Source: QAND01 sp003150225
GTDB lineage: Bacteria; Bacillota; Clostridia; Christensenellales; QAND01
Length of the DNA: 64,000 nucleotides
Reading direction: 5' to 3'
Assembly: GCF_044357945.1 (NCBI RefSeq)
Contig: NZ_CP076563.1
Location: 682,001-746,000, forward strand
Positions 1 to 7,928 of the stretch are shown here, piece after piece (the first letter of the stretch is position 1; each line of letters begins with the position of its first letter). The notes beneath the pieces were generated by a model. It had not been told where the DNA came from. It worked only from the letters and a program-made list of their open reading frames with translations, and did no database searches. The translations under genes and the position numbers were made by a program.

Positions 1-194
1 ACATCCCCCACGCTTACATGAACCCGGTTGCCATCAATGGTAACCACGGGCACATGCTTTTCGGTAGCCGCGTCGGTGGTATTGGCCACCAACAGCTCCA
101 TGTCCTGTCCACAGCAAACCAGCTTGCCGGGGCCAGTTACCACTTCTTCTACGATCTTCTTACAGAGATTGCACCGATAGTAGTTCACTTTCAT
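1..194 (-). CDS. dfx: desulfoferrodoxin / superoxide reductase (partial, C-terminus outside window)
   Basis: Superoxide reductase reduces superoxide to hydrogen peroxide in the cytoplasm of anaerobes without making oxygen. Only about 64 N-terminal residues lie in the window. They show the desulforedoxin Fe(Cys)4 pattern: C8 and C11 (CNLC) followed by the C-C pair after KLV. They also show the start of the neelaredoxin-like domain with EKHVPVV, which carries iron-ligand histidines in this family. The ATG at 194 has GGAGGG just upstream and starts one base after the perR stop, so the two are translationally linked and cotranscribed. The rest of the gene runs off the left edge. Confidence 0.9.
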   Translation of the reverse strand, partial: MKVNYYRCNLCKKIVEEVVTGPGKLVCCGQDMELLVANTTDAATEKHVPVVTIDGNRVHVSVGD

Positions 195-195
195 C

Positions 196-594
196 TTAAT
201 TCCCTCCATTGATTTTGTCACGACATTTTTTACATAAACCGTAAAATATTACCTCATGGGACCGTAATTGATATCCGCAGGCTTCCTCCGCCCGCCGGAT
301 CAACGCTCCCTCGGGTTCCAGAAAAACGTCGGCCACCTCACCGCAGGACTGGCATACCGCATGGTAATGCGGCCTGGTATCGCCATCGAAGTGATCGGAG
401 CTGTGGGGAGTGGTCACCTTGCGGATCACGCCCTCCTCGGCCAAGTAGTTGAGGTTTCGGTATACCGTTGCCAAACCGATCCCGGTTCCTCGCTCCTGCA
501 ACATTCGATAGACCATATCCGCCGTAGGATGGCCGGTGGTGCTGTTGACGGCATCCAGAATCAGCCGCCGCTGTCTGGTCATTCTCCGTTCCAT
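196..594 (-). CDS. perR: PerR-type peroxide-sensing Fur-family repressor
   Basis: A 132-residue winged-helix repressor that senses peroxide through metal-catalysed oxidation. All four structural zinc cysteines are present (C81, C84, C121, C124). The five regulatory-metal ligands of Bacillus subtilis PerR (H37, D85, H91, H93, D104) are matched at a constant offset of 15 by H22, D70, H76, H78 and D89; Asp rather than Glu at the last position favours PerR over Fur. I chose the ATG at 594 over an in-frame TTG 15 bases upstream because AGGAGG sits just before it. It forms an operon with dfx, so a peroxide regulator controls a superoxide reductase. The promoter carries a Fur-family box, so autoregulation is likely. 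Confidence 0.92.
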   Translation of the reverse strand: MERRMTRQRRLILDAVNSTTGHPTADMVYRMLQERGTGIGLATVYRNLNYLAEEGVIRKVTTPHSSDHFDGDTRPHYHAVCQSCGEVADVFLEPEGALIRRAEEACGYQLRSHEVIFYGLCKKCRDKINGGN

Positions 595-607
595 CGGTCC
601 TCCTAAC

Positions 608-626
608 AATAATGAGAATTATTTTC
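608..626 (-). promoter_or_regulatory. Fur/PerR-family operator upstream of perR-dfx
   Basis: The 19 bases at 608-626 match the classical Fur box GATAATGATAATCATTATC at 15 of 19 positions, read on the + strand. They contain an AATAAT / ATTATT inverted repeat. The site lies directly 5' of the perR ribosome binding site, as expected for autorepression. Whether the bound protein is PerR itself or another Fur paralog is inference. Confidence 0.7.
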
Positions 627-778
627 AATTAAAGTATATCCATCCTCCACCCTCTTGTCAACCCCTTTTCTACCAATTTTTCCAGCTTTTCTAGTCTAAC
701 CATTTGGAGGGAAAGCCATTCTTTTGCGCAAAATTTTCGTTCCCTGCCCTGGTATCACATCCCGCCAGCGATCCTCGG

Positions 779-807
779 TTGCGGCAAAAAGGCTTTGGGC
801 TTATAAT
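779..807 (+). promoter_or_regulatory. sigma-A-like promoter for the 856-1584 gene
   Basis: TTGCGG (779-784), 17-base spacer, TATAAT (802-807). It is followed by a short leader and an AGGAGG site before the ATG at 856. Confidence 0.7.
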
Positions 808-855
808 ATAAGTATCATTTTCCAGATTGTGACGACCCAATAAAGGAGGATTTCC

Positions 856-1584
856 ATGCAGAACAAGCAGCCCCTGATTTTGGATGCGGAGCACCATGCG
901 GCGCTCTTCGGATGCCTTGCCCGCTGTACCCTTTCCACCCTGGAGGAACAGGGCCCCGCCGCTGTACGGGAAGCGGTCATCCTATACGGAAACCAGCGGG
1001 GTGCCCGCATGGCCATGCGGGCCAAAGCCGCCGGCCTGCCCCTGGACATGGCCACCTATAACGCCACCCGGGAATGGCAGGTGGTCATCCCTGGGGCCGC
1101 TCACCAGCATCCCGCCTATAAAGCCGACCCCACGCCGGCCTATTACGTTTCCCTGAGCTCCAGTTGCCCCTGGCACGCCGCATGGGAAAAGCACGGCATG
1201 CTGGAGGAAGGCCTTTACTACTGCAACGACGTGGATGTTGCCCTGCTTCACGGCTTCAATCCGGAGCTGCGTCTAACGGTCACCAAGCTGCTGACCCGGG
1301 GAGACGGCTACTGCGAGATGCACTGGCAGGACGATCTTGACCACAAGGCCGCGGAAGAACTCGTCCAAGAGCGGGCGGCAGCTGCCGGCAAGGTCATGGG
1401 GTGGGACTATCACATGTGCCACCTTTACTGCTCCTTCATTTCGGTGCTCTCAAAATACCCCCAGTGCCGCTCCATCCTGAACGCCGCCCGGGAGATGTTC
1501 GAGGGGTTGTACGGCGCCGGCGCCTTGGATGCCCTAACGCCCTGGATGACCTGCAACTTTGCTTCCCTTCCCAAAGAAGGATAA
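856..1584 (+). CDS. L-2-amino-thiazoline-4-carboxylic acid hydrolase-like protein
   Basis: A 242-residue soluble protein with AGGAGG well placed before the ATG. The N-terminal segment with YGNQRGARMA and the central and C-terminal Cys/His-rich segments (MHWQDD, DYHMCHLYCS) resemble the ATC_hydrolase family, named after the enzyme opening L-2-amino-thiazoline-4-carboxylate in Pseudomonas cysteine synthesis. Most clostridial members have no known substrate, so only the family is assigned. It is monocistronic, with its own promoter (779-807) and a strong terminator (1592-1631). Confidence 0.6.
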   Translation: MQNKQPLILDAEHHAALFGCLARCTLSTLEEQGPAAVREAVILYGNQRGARMAMRAKAAGLPLDMATYNATREWQVVIPGAAHQHPAYKADPTPAYYVSLSSSCPWHAAWEKHGMLEEGLYYCNDVDVALLHGFNPELRLTVTKLLTRGDGYCEMHWQDDLDHKAAEELVQERAAAAGKVMGWDYHMCHLYCSFISVLSKYPQCRSILNAAREMFEGLYGAGALDALTPWMTCNFASLPKEG

Positions 1585-1591
1585 GAACTTA

Positions 1592-1631
1592 CCAAAAAGA
1601 ACGGCCCCCTGCGTGGGGCCGTTCTTTTTGG
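1592..1631 (+). terminator. intrinsic terminator
   Basis: A long stem with arms around AAAGAACGGCCCC and GGGGCCGTTCTTT (loop about 1609-1614) ends in a T-run. It follows the stop at 1584 by a few bases. Confidence 0.9.
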
Positions 1632-1747
1632 GGTCTTCTCGCCTAACATAGTCCTATACCCGAAATCATTGGACCCTTTTAATCATCTTTATATGCCATC
1701 CTACATCTGATATAATCAAAATAAGTCACGATTTATAGGTAAATTAC

Positions 1748-2194
1748 ATGAACATCGTAGAGGTAAAAGACAGAACCAACGTATTGGTTGAGCAATTACT
1801 AAAAGTTTGGGAAAGCTCCGTTAGAGCAACGCATCTATTTTTATCTAACGAAGAAATTGAGAATATCAAAAAATATGTCCCACAAGCACTAAAAGAAATT
1901 TCTTATTTAATTCTTTTCAACGACGAAAGCAACAGACCCGTTGGATTCATGGGGATCAATCATCAAATGTTAGAAATGCTATTTATTGCAGCTAAAAATA
2001 GAGGACAGGGAATTGGAAAACAATTATTAAATTATGGAGTTGAAAGGTTCAATATAAATGAACTTGCGGTGAATGAACAGAATCCTCAAGCAAAAGGTTT
2101 TTATGAACATATGGGATTTAAGGTCTATAAAAGAACTGAATTAGATGAGCAAGGAAAACCATATCCGCTTTTATACATGAGAAGGGAAATTTGA
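1748..2194 (+). CDS. GNAT-family N-acetyltransferase (YjaB-like)
   Basis: A 148-residue GNAT protein. The acetyl-CoA pyrophosphate loop is visible as RGQGIGKQL (about residues 81-89). The C-terminal NEQNPQAKGFYEHMGF motif is typical of the fold. Overall sequence, including VRATHLFLS near the start and GKPYPLL at the end, resembles E. coli YjaB. The substrate is unknown. The gene is clearly AT-rich compared with both neighbours and lacks a good Shine-Dalgarno site, which suggests recent acquisition. A TATAAT lies about 35 bases upstream of the ATG. Confidence 0.85.
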   Translation: MNIVEVKDRTNVLVEQLLKVWESSVRATHLFLSNEEIENIKKYVPQALKEISYLILFNDESNRPVGFMGINHQMLEMLFIAAKNRGQGIGKQLLNYGVERFNINELAVNEQNPQAKGFYEHMGFKVYKRTELDEQGKPYPLLYMRREI

Positions 2195-2411
2195 TTTTTC
2201 TCTGGATTAATGCTTTAGCAAGAACGATTCTTTTCTATAATTTATCATTTTTAGGATTGTCCATTTTCATTCGGATTATCCTTTAGAAAACCTGTCTAGA
2301 ATTTTTTTCTTTTTGAACTTATCTTCGGCTTTCCATTCGGATGCTGGCAACATGCATGGAAATCCAGTAAACTATAAAGAATAGTACGTATCTACCAGGA
2401 GGAACTCGCCC

Positions 2412-3581
2412 ATGGGATTGCAAATGGCCCAATACATCGACAGCTACCTCCCCGCTGTGGATGGCGTCGTAACAGTGGTAAAAAACTATGCTCGGGTATT
2501 GGATGAAGCATATGGCAGCTGCTGTGTGGTGGCCCCCCGAATGCCTGGATACCTGGACCAGGATCCGTTCAACGTCTACCGGTTCCAGTCCATCAAGGTC
2601 CCCAAACGGGACCCCTACCGGTTTGGCTTGCCCAGCGTGGATGTTGCCTATCGCCGCTATATCCGGGACGTCTCCTTTGATATCATCCACGCCCACTCCC
2701 CCTTCGGAGCCGGCCGGGAGGCCGCGCGCCTAGCGCGGAAGCTGGACGTGCCCCTTGTGGCTACGTTCCACTCCAAGTTTTACGATGATTTCAAAGAGGC
2801 TACCGGCAGCGATCGGATGGCACGGCTGGGAGTCAAATACGTCATCCGCTTTTTTCACTCCGCCGACTACGTATGGAGCGTCAATGCCGCCACCGCCCAA
2901 ACCCTCCGGGACTATGGCTATCAGGGCGAAATCACCGTGGTGCCCAACGGAACCGATGTGGGCGTTCCCGCCGATACCAAGGAGCGCCGGGCAAGAGTAC
3001 GGCAGGAATTGAAACTGGGAGAATTGCCGGTGTTTCTATTCGTAGGACAAATGATTTGGCAGAAAAACCTGCGCCTCATCTGCGAAAGTCTTGCACGCTA
3101 TAAGGAACTGGGCAATGACTTCCGCATGGTTTTTGTGGGTACCGGGGTAGCGCTGAGCGACCTCCAAGCCCTCTGTCGAGAGCTGGGGCTGGAGGAAAAT
3201 ACCGTCTTCACGGGAATTGTTTTGGACCGCGATTATCTCCGCAGCATCTTTGTAGCTGCCGACCTCTTTCTCTTCCCCTCCATCTATGACAACGCGCCCC
3301 TGGTGGTTCGGGAAGCGGCCGCCGTCTGCACCCCATCCCTATTGATTGCCGGATCCAACTCCGCCGAGGGGATCGCCCATCTTGATAACGGTTTCCTCTG
3401 CGCAGAAACCCCTCAAGCCATCTGTGATACCCTCTGTGCAATCGCAACGGACCGGCCCCTTTTGGAGCAGGTGGGCCGCCGGGCCAGCGAGACTCTGCCC
3501 CTGGGTTGGGACAAGGTGGTGAAACAGGTTTATAACAACTATCAAGAGATCTTAAAGGATTGGAACGACCGCCGGAAATAA
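2412..3581 (+). CDS. GT4-family glycosyltransferase (diacylglycerol glucosyltransferase-like)
   Basis: A 389-residue two-lobe GT-B glycosyltransferase. The N-terminal lobe has the acceptor-side pattern SYLPAVDGVV near residue 15 and the HAHSPFGAG segment. The C-terminal lobe has VGQMIWQKN and the EX7E-type donor region FPSIYDNAPLVVREAA (about residues 300-315). It resembles clostridial and mollicute enzymes that glucosylate diacylglycerol, so membrane glycolipid synthesis is plausible but not proven. Family length is typical. AGGAGGA lies eight bases before the ATG. The convergent terminator at 3593-3632 separates it from nagB. Confidence 0.8.
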   Translation: MGLQMAQYIDSYLPAVDGVVTVVKNYARVLDEAYGSCCVVAPRMPGYLDQDPFNVYRFQSIKVPKRDPYRFGLPSVDVAYRRYIRDVSFDIIHAHSPFGAGREAARLARKLDVPLVATFHSKFYDDFKEATGSDRMARLGVKYVIRFFHSADYVWSVNAATAQTLRDYGYQGEITVVPNGTDVGVPADTKERRARVRQELKLGELPVFLFVGQMIWQKNLRLICESLARYKELGNDFRMVFVGTGVALSDLQALCRELGLEENTVFTGIVLDRDYLRSIFVAADLFLFPSIYDNAPLVVREAAAVCTPSLLIAGSNSAEGIAHLDNGFLCAETPQAICDTLCAIATDRPLLEQVGRRASETLPLGWDKVVKQVYNNYQEILKDWNDRRK

Positions 3582-3592
3582 CCGTAACGTAC

Positions 3593-3632
3593 AAAAAGCG
3601 CCCATGAACCCTCTGGTTCATGGGCGCTTTTT
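3593..3632. terminator. bidirectional intrinsic terminator
   Basis: An 18-base perfect stem (3593-3610 with 3615-3632), loop CTCT, has A-run and T-run ends. It serves the glycosyltransferase (+) and nagB (-), which converge here. Confidence 0.92.
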
Positions 3633-3641
3633 CGGTTCGGC

Positions 3642-4373
3642 TTACAGAAGGGCCGCTGCCTCAGCATCCGCCACCACAATAACATCGGGATGCTTCTGCA
3701 AAAGGCTTGCGGGCACCTGCTCCGTCATGGGGCCGGTAAGCGCCGCCTTCAGGATCCCGGCCTTTTTCGCTCCCCGCACCATTAAAAGGATGGTCTTGCT
3801 CTGCAAGATGGTATAAAGGCCCATGGTGATGGCCTTATGGGGCATCTCCTCGGGAGAATTGAAGTTGACGCTGTTGGCGTCAATGGTGCTCTGGGTCAGC
3901 TCCACTACATGGGTCTTCTGATCGGCGGAAGTTCCGGGCTCATTAAATCCGATATGGCCGTTCATTCCCATGCCCAAGATGGCAAAATCGGCGTACCCTC
4001 TAGCGGCCAGAGCATTCTCATAGTCCCGGCTCTCCTGCTCCATATCCGCCGCCATGCCGTTGGGCAGATGGAGGTTCTTGGGATCGGCGTCGATATGCCG
4101 AAACAGCCGGTTCTCCATATAATACCGGTAGCTGTTTACATCGGACGCGGGAAGGCCCACATATTCATCCAGGTTATAGGAATGCAGATCCCGGAAGGAC
4201 ACCTTTCCCTCCTTGCACCGTTTTACCAGCTCATCATAGACCGGTTCCGGAGTGGACCCCGTCGCAAGGATCATGGTGAGGTCGGGCTTTTCCTCCACTG
4301 CTTTCTGAATCTCATCCGCCACCGCATTGGTCCATTTTTCTAGGGTTTCACATACCACCGTCTTCACTGCCAT
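3642..4373 (-). CDS. nagB: glucosamine-6-phosphate deaminase
   Basis: Converts glucosamine 6-phosphate to fructose 6-phosphate and ammonia. The 243-residue length is typical of Firmicute NagB. Visible motifs are the phosphate loop ATGSTPEPVY (about residue 38), NLDEYVGL with the enolisation Asp, GMNGHIGFNEPGTS with the ring-opening His and catalytic Glu, and VRGAKKA. Glu and His are intact, in contrast to the four paralogs just upstream. It has its own promoter (4430-4458) and a palindromic operator over the -35 box. A terminator separates it from the paralog operon, so it is a separate transcription unit. The partner nagA is partly present at the right end of the window. A GTG one codon upstream is an alternative start. 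Confidence 0.95.
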   Translation of the reverse strand: MAVKTVVCETLEKWTNAVADEIQKAVEEKPDLTMILATGSTPEPVYDELVKRCKEGKVSFRDLHSYNLDEYVGLPASDVNSYRYYMENRLFRHIDADPKNLHLPNGMAADMEQESRDYENALAARGYADFAILGMGMNGHIGFNEPGTSADQKTHVVELTQSTIDANSVNFNSPEEMPHKAITMGLYTILQSKTILLMVRGAKKAGILKAALTGPMTEQVPASLLQKHPDVIVVADAEAAALL

Positions 4374-4429
4374 CACCGTTCCATTTCTTTATTGATTCTT
4401 CCGGGACGCCATTGGCTGTCCCATCTAAA

Positions 4430-4458
4430 ACAATAGCACAAAAATCACCAAGAAACAA
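4430..4458 (-). promoter_or_regulatory. nagB promoter
   Basis: On the - strand, TTGTTT (4453-4458), 17-base spacer, TATTGT (4430-4435). The -35 box is embedded in the palindrome at 4453-4470. Confidence 0.65.
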
Positions 4459-4470
4459 TACCCATTGTTT
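4453..4470. promoter_or_regulatory. palindromic operator over the nagB -35 box
   Basis: Perfect inverted repeat AAACAAT-N4-ATTGTTT. Its overlap with the -35 element suggests repressor control by an amino-sugar regulator. The regulator is not encoded in the window. Confidence 0.55.
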
Positions 4471-4544
4471 GCTCTTGTGCGTTTGATTGGTTGTTGCATT
4501 TACAGGTTTTCCATCGTTCCTTGTTTTTTCCCTGTTATTTTCCA

Positions 4545-4576
4545 GAAAAAAAGGGGCCTTTTAAAGGCCCCCTTGT
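4545..4576 (-). terminator. terminator of the NagB-like paralog operon
   Basis: On the - strand, GGGGCCT / AGGCCCC stem followed by a run of seven T. It closes the four-gene paralog operon before nagB. Confidence 0.85.
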
Positions 4577-4585
4577 CTCGGCTGA

Positions 4586-5356
4586 CTATTTGATGCGAAC
4601 CCCGTTCTCGTCAATCCGGCCAATGATGCCCTCAGCGGCTTCCTTATCCATCAGCCAGGTGCAGTTGGGATGCAGCTGCAGAATGCTGGCGGGCACCGCC
4701 TCCGTCACCGGTCCCAGAATGGCGTTGGCTACGGCTTCCGCTTTGCTGGTTCCTACGGTGATGGGCAGGGTGATCTTGCCCTGCATGAAAGTCTTCAGGC
4801 CCATGGTGATGCCGTTAAAGGGGCCATATTTTGCGGCGTCCAGATCAAACCGGCGGCACATGTTGCCGGTAACGGTCTCGGACAGAGCGGTTACATGGGT
4901 GGTAGTGCCGAAGGAGGTGCCCGGCAGACAGAAGCCAAGGTGCGCATCGGGGCCCACACCCAGCATCTGCAGGCCGATACCGCCTACCGCACGGATCTCC
5001 GCCTCATACTTTTCACACTCGGCATCCCAGTCCTCGGCCAGCGGATTGGGAAGATGGCAATGGGCGTCGTCCATGGAAAGAGGGCCCCACAGATCGCCTT
5101 CCATCCGGGGCCGCATGGAACACACCACGCCGGCATCCTTGGGAGAGCAATACTCATCGGCGTTAAAGGTATGGAGGCCGGAGGCATCGAAGGGATTCTT
5201 CTTATACATTTCGGCCACGATCCGATGGATGGGCTCGGTGGTGGTGCCGGTGCAGACGCCGATTACCGGATTCTCATGGTTCAGGGCGTACCGCATAAAA
5301 GCCCATGCGCCGGCGACCAGGCACTCTTCGCGGGAGTCGTAAATTTTAATTTTCAT
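4586..5356 (-). CDS. NagB/6-phosphogluconolactonase-superfamily paralog 4 (function unknown)
   Basis: 256 residues and the last of four tandem paralogs. It starts MKIKIYDSREECLVAG and has the phosphate-loop equivalent CTGTTTEPIH, FNADEY with the Asp matching the NagB enolisation base, and GVGPDAHLGFCLPGT where NagB has the ring-opening motif. His is kept, but the NagB catalytic Glu (E148 in E. coli) is Leu. GVGPDxH...PGT also recalls 6-phosphogluconolactonase. It could be a sugar-phosphate isomerase, deaminase or lactonase with a changed mechanism, or a sensor. AGGAGG precedes the ATG, and paralog 3 ends about 40 bases upstream. Confidence 0.75.
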   Translation of the reverse strand: MKIKIYDSREECLVAGAWAFMRYALNHENPVIGVCTGTTTEPIHRIVAEMYKKNPFDASGLHTFNADEYCSPKDAGVVCSMRPRMEGDLWGPLSMDDAHCHLPNPLAEDWDAECEKYEAEIRAVGGIGLQMLGVGPDAHLGFCLPGTSFGTTTHVTALSETVTGNMCRRFDLDAAKYGPFNGITMGLKTFMQGKITLPITVGTSKAEAVANAILGPVTEAVPASILQLHPNCTWLMDKEAAEGIIGRIDENGVRIK

Positions 5357-5395
5357 TGTGGTTCTCCTCCTATTGTATATGGTTATTTGATGCCG

Positions 5396-6163
5396 TTATT
5401 TAATACGAACCCCATCGGGGGTAATGCGGCCAATGATGCCCTCAGCGGCCTCGCGGTCCAGGAGCCAGGTACAGTTGGGGTGCAGCTGCAGAATGCTGGC
5501 GGGCACTTCCTCCGTCACCGGCCCCAGTATGGCATTGGCAGCGGCCTCAGCCTTGTGGGAGCCCGAGACGATGGGCATGGTAATCTGCCCCTGCATAAAG
5601 GTCTTAAGACCCATGGTGATTCCAGAGAGCGGCAGCCATTTGGGATCCACTCCCTCGTTCTGCACCATATCGTTCTGGATGGTATCGGACAGCTTCACCA
5701 CATGGCTCACGCTATCAAAGGGGGTCCCAGGGAGGCAGAAACCCAGATGGGCGTCAGGACCCACACCCAACATCTGCAAACCAACCTTCAGTTCCCGCAC
5801 GCGTGCCTCGTAACGGGCCGCCTCAGCTTCCCAATCATCGGGGTCGGGATTGGGCATATTGGCCCGGTCGCCCTCGATGCCCAGCGCATCCCACAGTCCC
5901 TTCTGCATCCGGGGGCGCATGGTCAGAAGGCCCTTGTCGTATCCCTTAGGGGTAAGGAATTCGTCTGCGTTGACGGTATGAAGTCCGGACGCGTCGAAGG
6001 GGTTCTTCCGATAGATTTCGGAGATCATCTCATGGATGGGTTCAGTGGTGGTTCCTGTGCAGCAGCCGATGGTTCCATCGGGATGGGCAAGGGCGTATTT
6101 GATAAACGCCCAGGCTCCGGCGGTAAGGCACTCTTCTCGGGAATCAAAAATCCTGATCTTCAT
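5396..6163 (-). CDS. NagB/6-phosphogluconolactonase-superfamily paralog 3 (function unknown)
   Basis: 255 residues. The start is the ATG at 6163, with AAGGAGG upstream; a longer in-frame extension to 6265 lacks a ribosome site and the family N-terminus. The N-terminus is MKIRIFDSREECLTAG, the phosphate loop CTGTTTEPIHEM, and the active-site motifs NADEF and GVGPDAHLGFCLPGT, again with Leu at the catalytic Glu position. The segment before GITMGLKTFMQG, where NagB carries the allosteric or phosphate-site Arg, differs strongly between paralogs. That suggests different ligands for each copy. Confidence 0.75.
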   Translation of the reverse strand: MKIRIFDSREECLTAGAWAFIKYALAHPDGTIGCCTGTTTEPIHEMISEIYRKNPFDASGLHTVNADEFLTPKGYDKGLLTMRPRMQKGLWDALGIEGDRANMPNPDPDDWEAEAARYEARVRELKVGLQMLGVGPDAHLGFCLPGTPFDSVSHVVKLSDTIQNDMVQNEGVDPKWLPLSGITMGLKTFMQGQITMPIVSGSHKAEAAANAILGPVTEEVPASILQLHPNCTWLLDREAAEGIIGRITPDGVRIK

Positions 6164-6227
6164 GGGTGTCCTCCTTATATTTGGTTGTTCCAGGCGAGCG
6201 GATTTCTTCTTTCCCCCGCCAAATCCA

Positions 6228-7010
6228 TCATTTGATACGGACGCCGTTCTCATCGATGCGGCCAATGATGCCGGCTGCCGCCTCCCGGTCCATATACCAG
6301 GTGCAGTTGGGATGCAACTGCAAAATGCTGGCAGGGACCTCCTCCGTCACCGGCCCTAAGATGGCCTTTTCCACCGCTTCCGCCTTGCTGGCGCCAACGG
6401 TGATGGGTAGCAGCTCCCGGCCCTGCATAAAGGTTCTAAGGCCCATGGTAATGCCATAGAAAGGACCCCATTTGGGATTTACCTGGCGGGTCCCCCCTAC
6501 AATGCTGCTCTCGGTCAGCACCTGGGAGATGGGGGCGACATGGGAGATGGTGCCAAAGGGGGTTCCAGGCAGGCAAAAGCCCAGATGAGCATCGGGACCC
6601 ACACCCAGCATCTGCAGACCAATGCCTCCGATCTCCCGGATGGTGGCCTCATACTTCTCCGCCTCGGCCTCCCAGTCCTTGGGATTGGCGTCCGGCATAT
6701 GGGCATGGTTCTCATCGATGCCCAGCACCGACCAAAGGGTTTTTTCCATGCCGGGGCGCATGGTGATGATGGGGCCGTCATACCCCTCGGCCTGGGGAGT
6801 CAAAAATTCATCGGCATTGACGGTGTGAATGCCCGAAGCGTCAAAGGGATTTTTCCGGTAGATCTCAGCGATCATCTCATGGATAGGGCCGGTGGTGCTT
6901 CCAGTGCAGAGGCCGATGGCGCCGCAGGGCTCCTTTAGCATATAACCGACGGCCCGCCAGGCCGCGGCAGTCCTGCACTCTTCACTGGAATCAAAAATAC
7001 GGATTCTCAT
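6228..7010 (-). CDS. NagB/6-phosphogluconolactonase-superfamily paralog 2 (function unknown)
   Basis: 260 residues. The ATG at 7010 follows AGGAGG; an upstream GTG overlaps that ribosome site and is rejected. This copy is the most diverged at the N-terminus (MRIRIFDSSEECRTAAAWRAVGYML) but keeps CTGSTTGPIHEM, NADEF, GVGPDAHLGFCLPGT and the C-terminal ASILQLHPNCTW. It has the same Glu-to-Leu change as its neighbours and a small insertion before GITMG. It lies about 60 bases from the flanking paralogs with no terminator between them, so one polycistronic message is likely. Confidence 0.75.
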   Translation of the reverse strand: MRIRIFDSSEECRTAAAWRAVGYMLKEPCGAIGLCTGSTTGPIHEMIAEIYRKNPFDASGIHTVNADEFLTPQAEGYDGPIITMRPGMEKTLWSVLGIDENHAHMPDANPKDWEAEAEKYEATIREIGGIGLQMLGVGPDAHLGFCLPGTPFGTISHVAPISQVLTESSIVGGTRQVNPKWGPFYGITMGLRTFMQGRELLPITVGASKAEAVEKAILGPVTEEVPASILQLHPNCTWYMDREAAAGIIGRIDENGVRIK

Positions 7011-7045
7011 GACTGAACTCCTCCTATTCACCCGGCAAACGGGCG

Positions 7046-7813
7046 TTATTTCATGGGGGTGCCATCGGGATTAACCCGGCCGATGATGCCGGCCGCCGCC
7101 TCCCGGTCCATATACCAGGTGCAGTTGGGGTGCAGCTGCAAAATGCTGGCGGGAACCTCCTCCGTCACCGGACCAAAGATGGCTTTCTCAGCCGCCTCGG
7201 CCTTGCTGGCGCCGCAGACAATAGGCAGCATCTCTTTGCCCTGCATAAAGGTCTTCAGCCCCATGGTAATGCCATAGAAGGGGCCCATGGAGCGATCGAA
7301 CTTATACTTGTTGACGATGATCTCCTCGATGGCCGGGGAAACCGCCCGCTTATGACAGACGCTGTCAAAGGAGGTTCCCGCAAGACAGAAACCCAGGTGG
7401 GCGTCGGGGCCCACACCCAGCATCTGCAAGCCTACGCCGCCTACAGCTTTGATGCGCTCCTCATATCTGAGGGCCTCGGCGTCGCCATCCTCGGCGGTGC
7501 TGTCCGGAAGCATGCCCCGCTCCTCATCGATGCCTAGGGCGTCAAACAGATCCTTTTTCATGGTGGTACGCATGGTCAGGGTGACAGGGCTTCCCTTGGG
7601 GGTGAGAAACTCGTCGGCGTTTACGGTGTGCAGCCGGGAAACATCGAAGGGGTATTTCCGATAGATATCCGCCACCATCTCATGGATGGGGCCGGTGGTG
7701 GATCCGGTGCAGAGGCCGATGGTTCCCTCCGGGTTGTTGAGGGCATACCTGATAAAGGCCCAGGCCCCCGCCACAAGGCATTCTTCCCTGGAATCAAAGA
7801 TGCGAATTTTCAT
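7046..7813 (-). CDS. NagB/6-phosphogluconolactonase-superfamily paralog 1 (function unknown)
   Basis: 255 residues and the first gene of the four-paralog operon. It has the shared MKIRIFDSREECLVAG start, CTGSTTGPIHEM, NADEF, and GVGPDAHLGFCLAGT (Pro of the PGT triplet is Ala here). His is kept and the catalytic Glu is absent. GGAGGT precedes the ATG. A TATAAT lies 50 bases upstream on the - strand. The upstream region contains an ACCAAT-N13-ATTGGT repeat. The gene is divergent from the flavin reductase at 8012. Confidence 0.75.
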   Translation of the reverse strand: MKIRIFDSREECLVAGAWAFIRYALNNPEGTIGLCTGSTTGPIHEMVADIYRKYPFDVSRLHTVNADEFLTPKGSPVTLTMRTTMKKDLFDALGIDEERGMLPDSTAEDGDAEALRYEERIKAVGGVGLQMLGVGPDAHLGFCLAGTSFDSVCHKRAVSPAIEEIIVNKYKFDRSMGPFYGITMGLKTFMQGKEMLPIVCGASKAEAAEKAIFGPVTEEVPASILQLHPNCTWYMDREAAAGIIGRVNPDGTPMK

Positions 7814-7865
7814 CCGTTACCTCCATTGGGACCGTCTACCAAACCGGTCCTATTTTGATAAATTT

Positions 7866-7928
7866 ATTATACTATGAGGCTCCCGGGAAATCCACCCATT
7901 TATACCAATCAAACAAAACCATATTGGT
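7866..7928 (-). promoter_or_regulatory. promoter and operator region of the NagB-like operon
   Basis: TATAAT on the - strand (7866-7871) has no clear -35 box. Upstream lies the inverted repeat ACCAAT (7904-7909) / ATTGGT (7923-7928). The 11-mer GTTTGATTGGT here (- strand, 7904-7914) also occurs upstream of nagB (4481-4491, + strand). A shared regulator is possible but only inferred. Confidence 0.4.

Noticed and set aside
4670..6235. Long 521-codon frame on the + strand across the NagB-like paralogs
   Set aside because: It lies antisense to two clear paralogs with ribosome sites and family motifs; long antisense frames arise from GC-biased codon use, and the translation resembles no protein.
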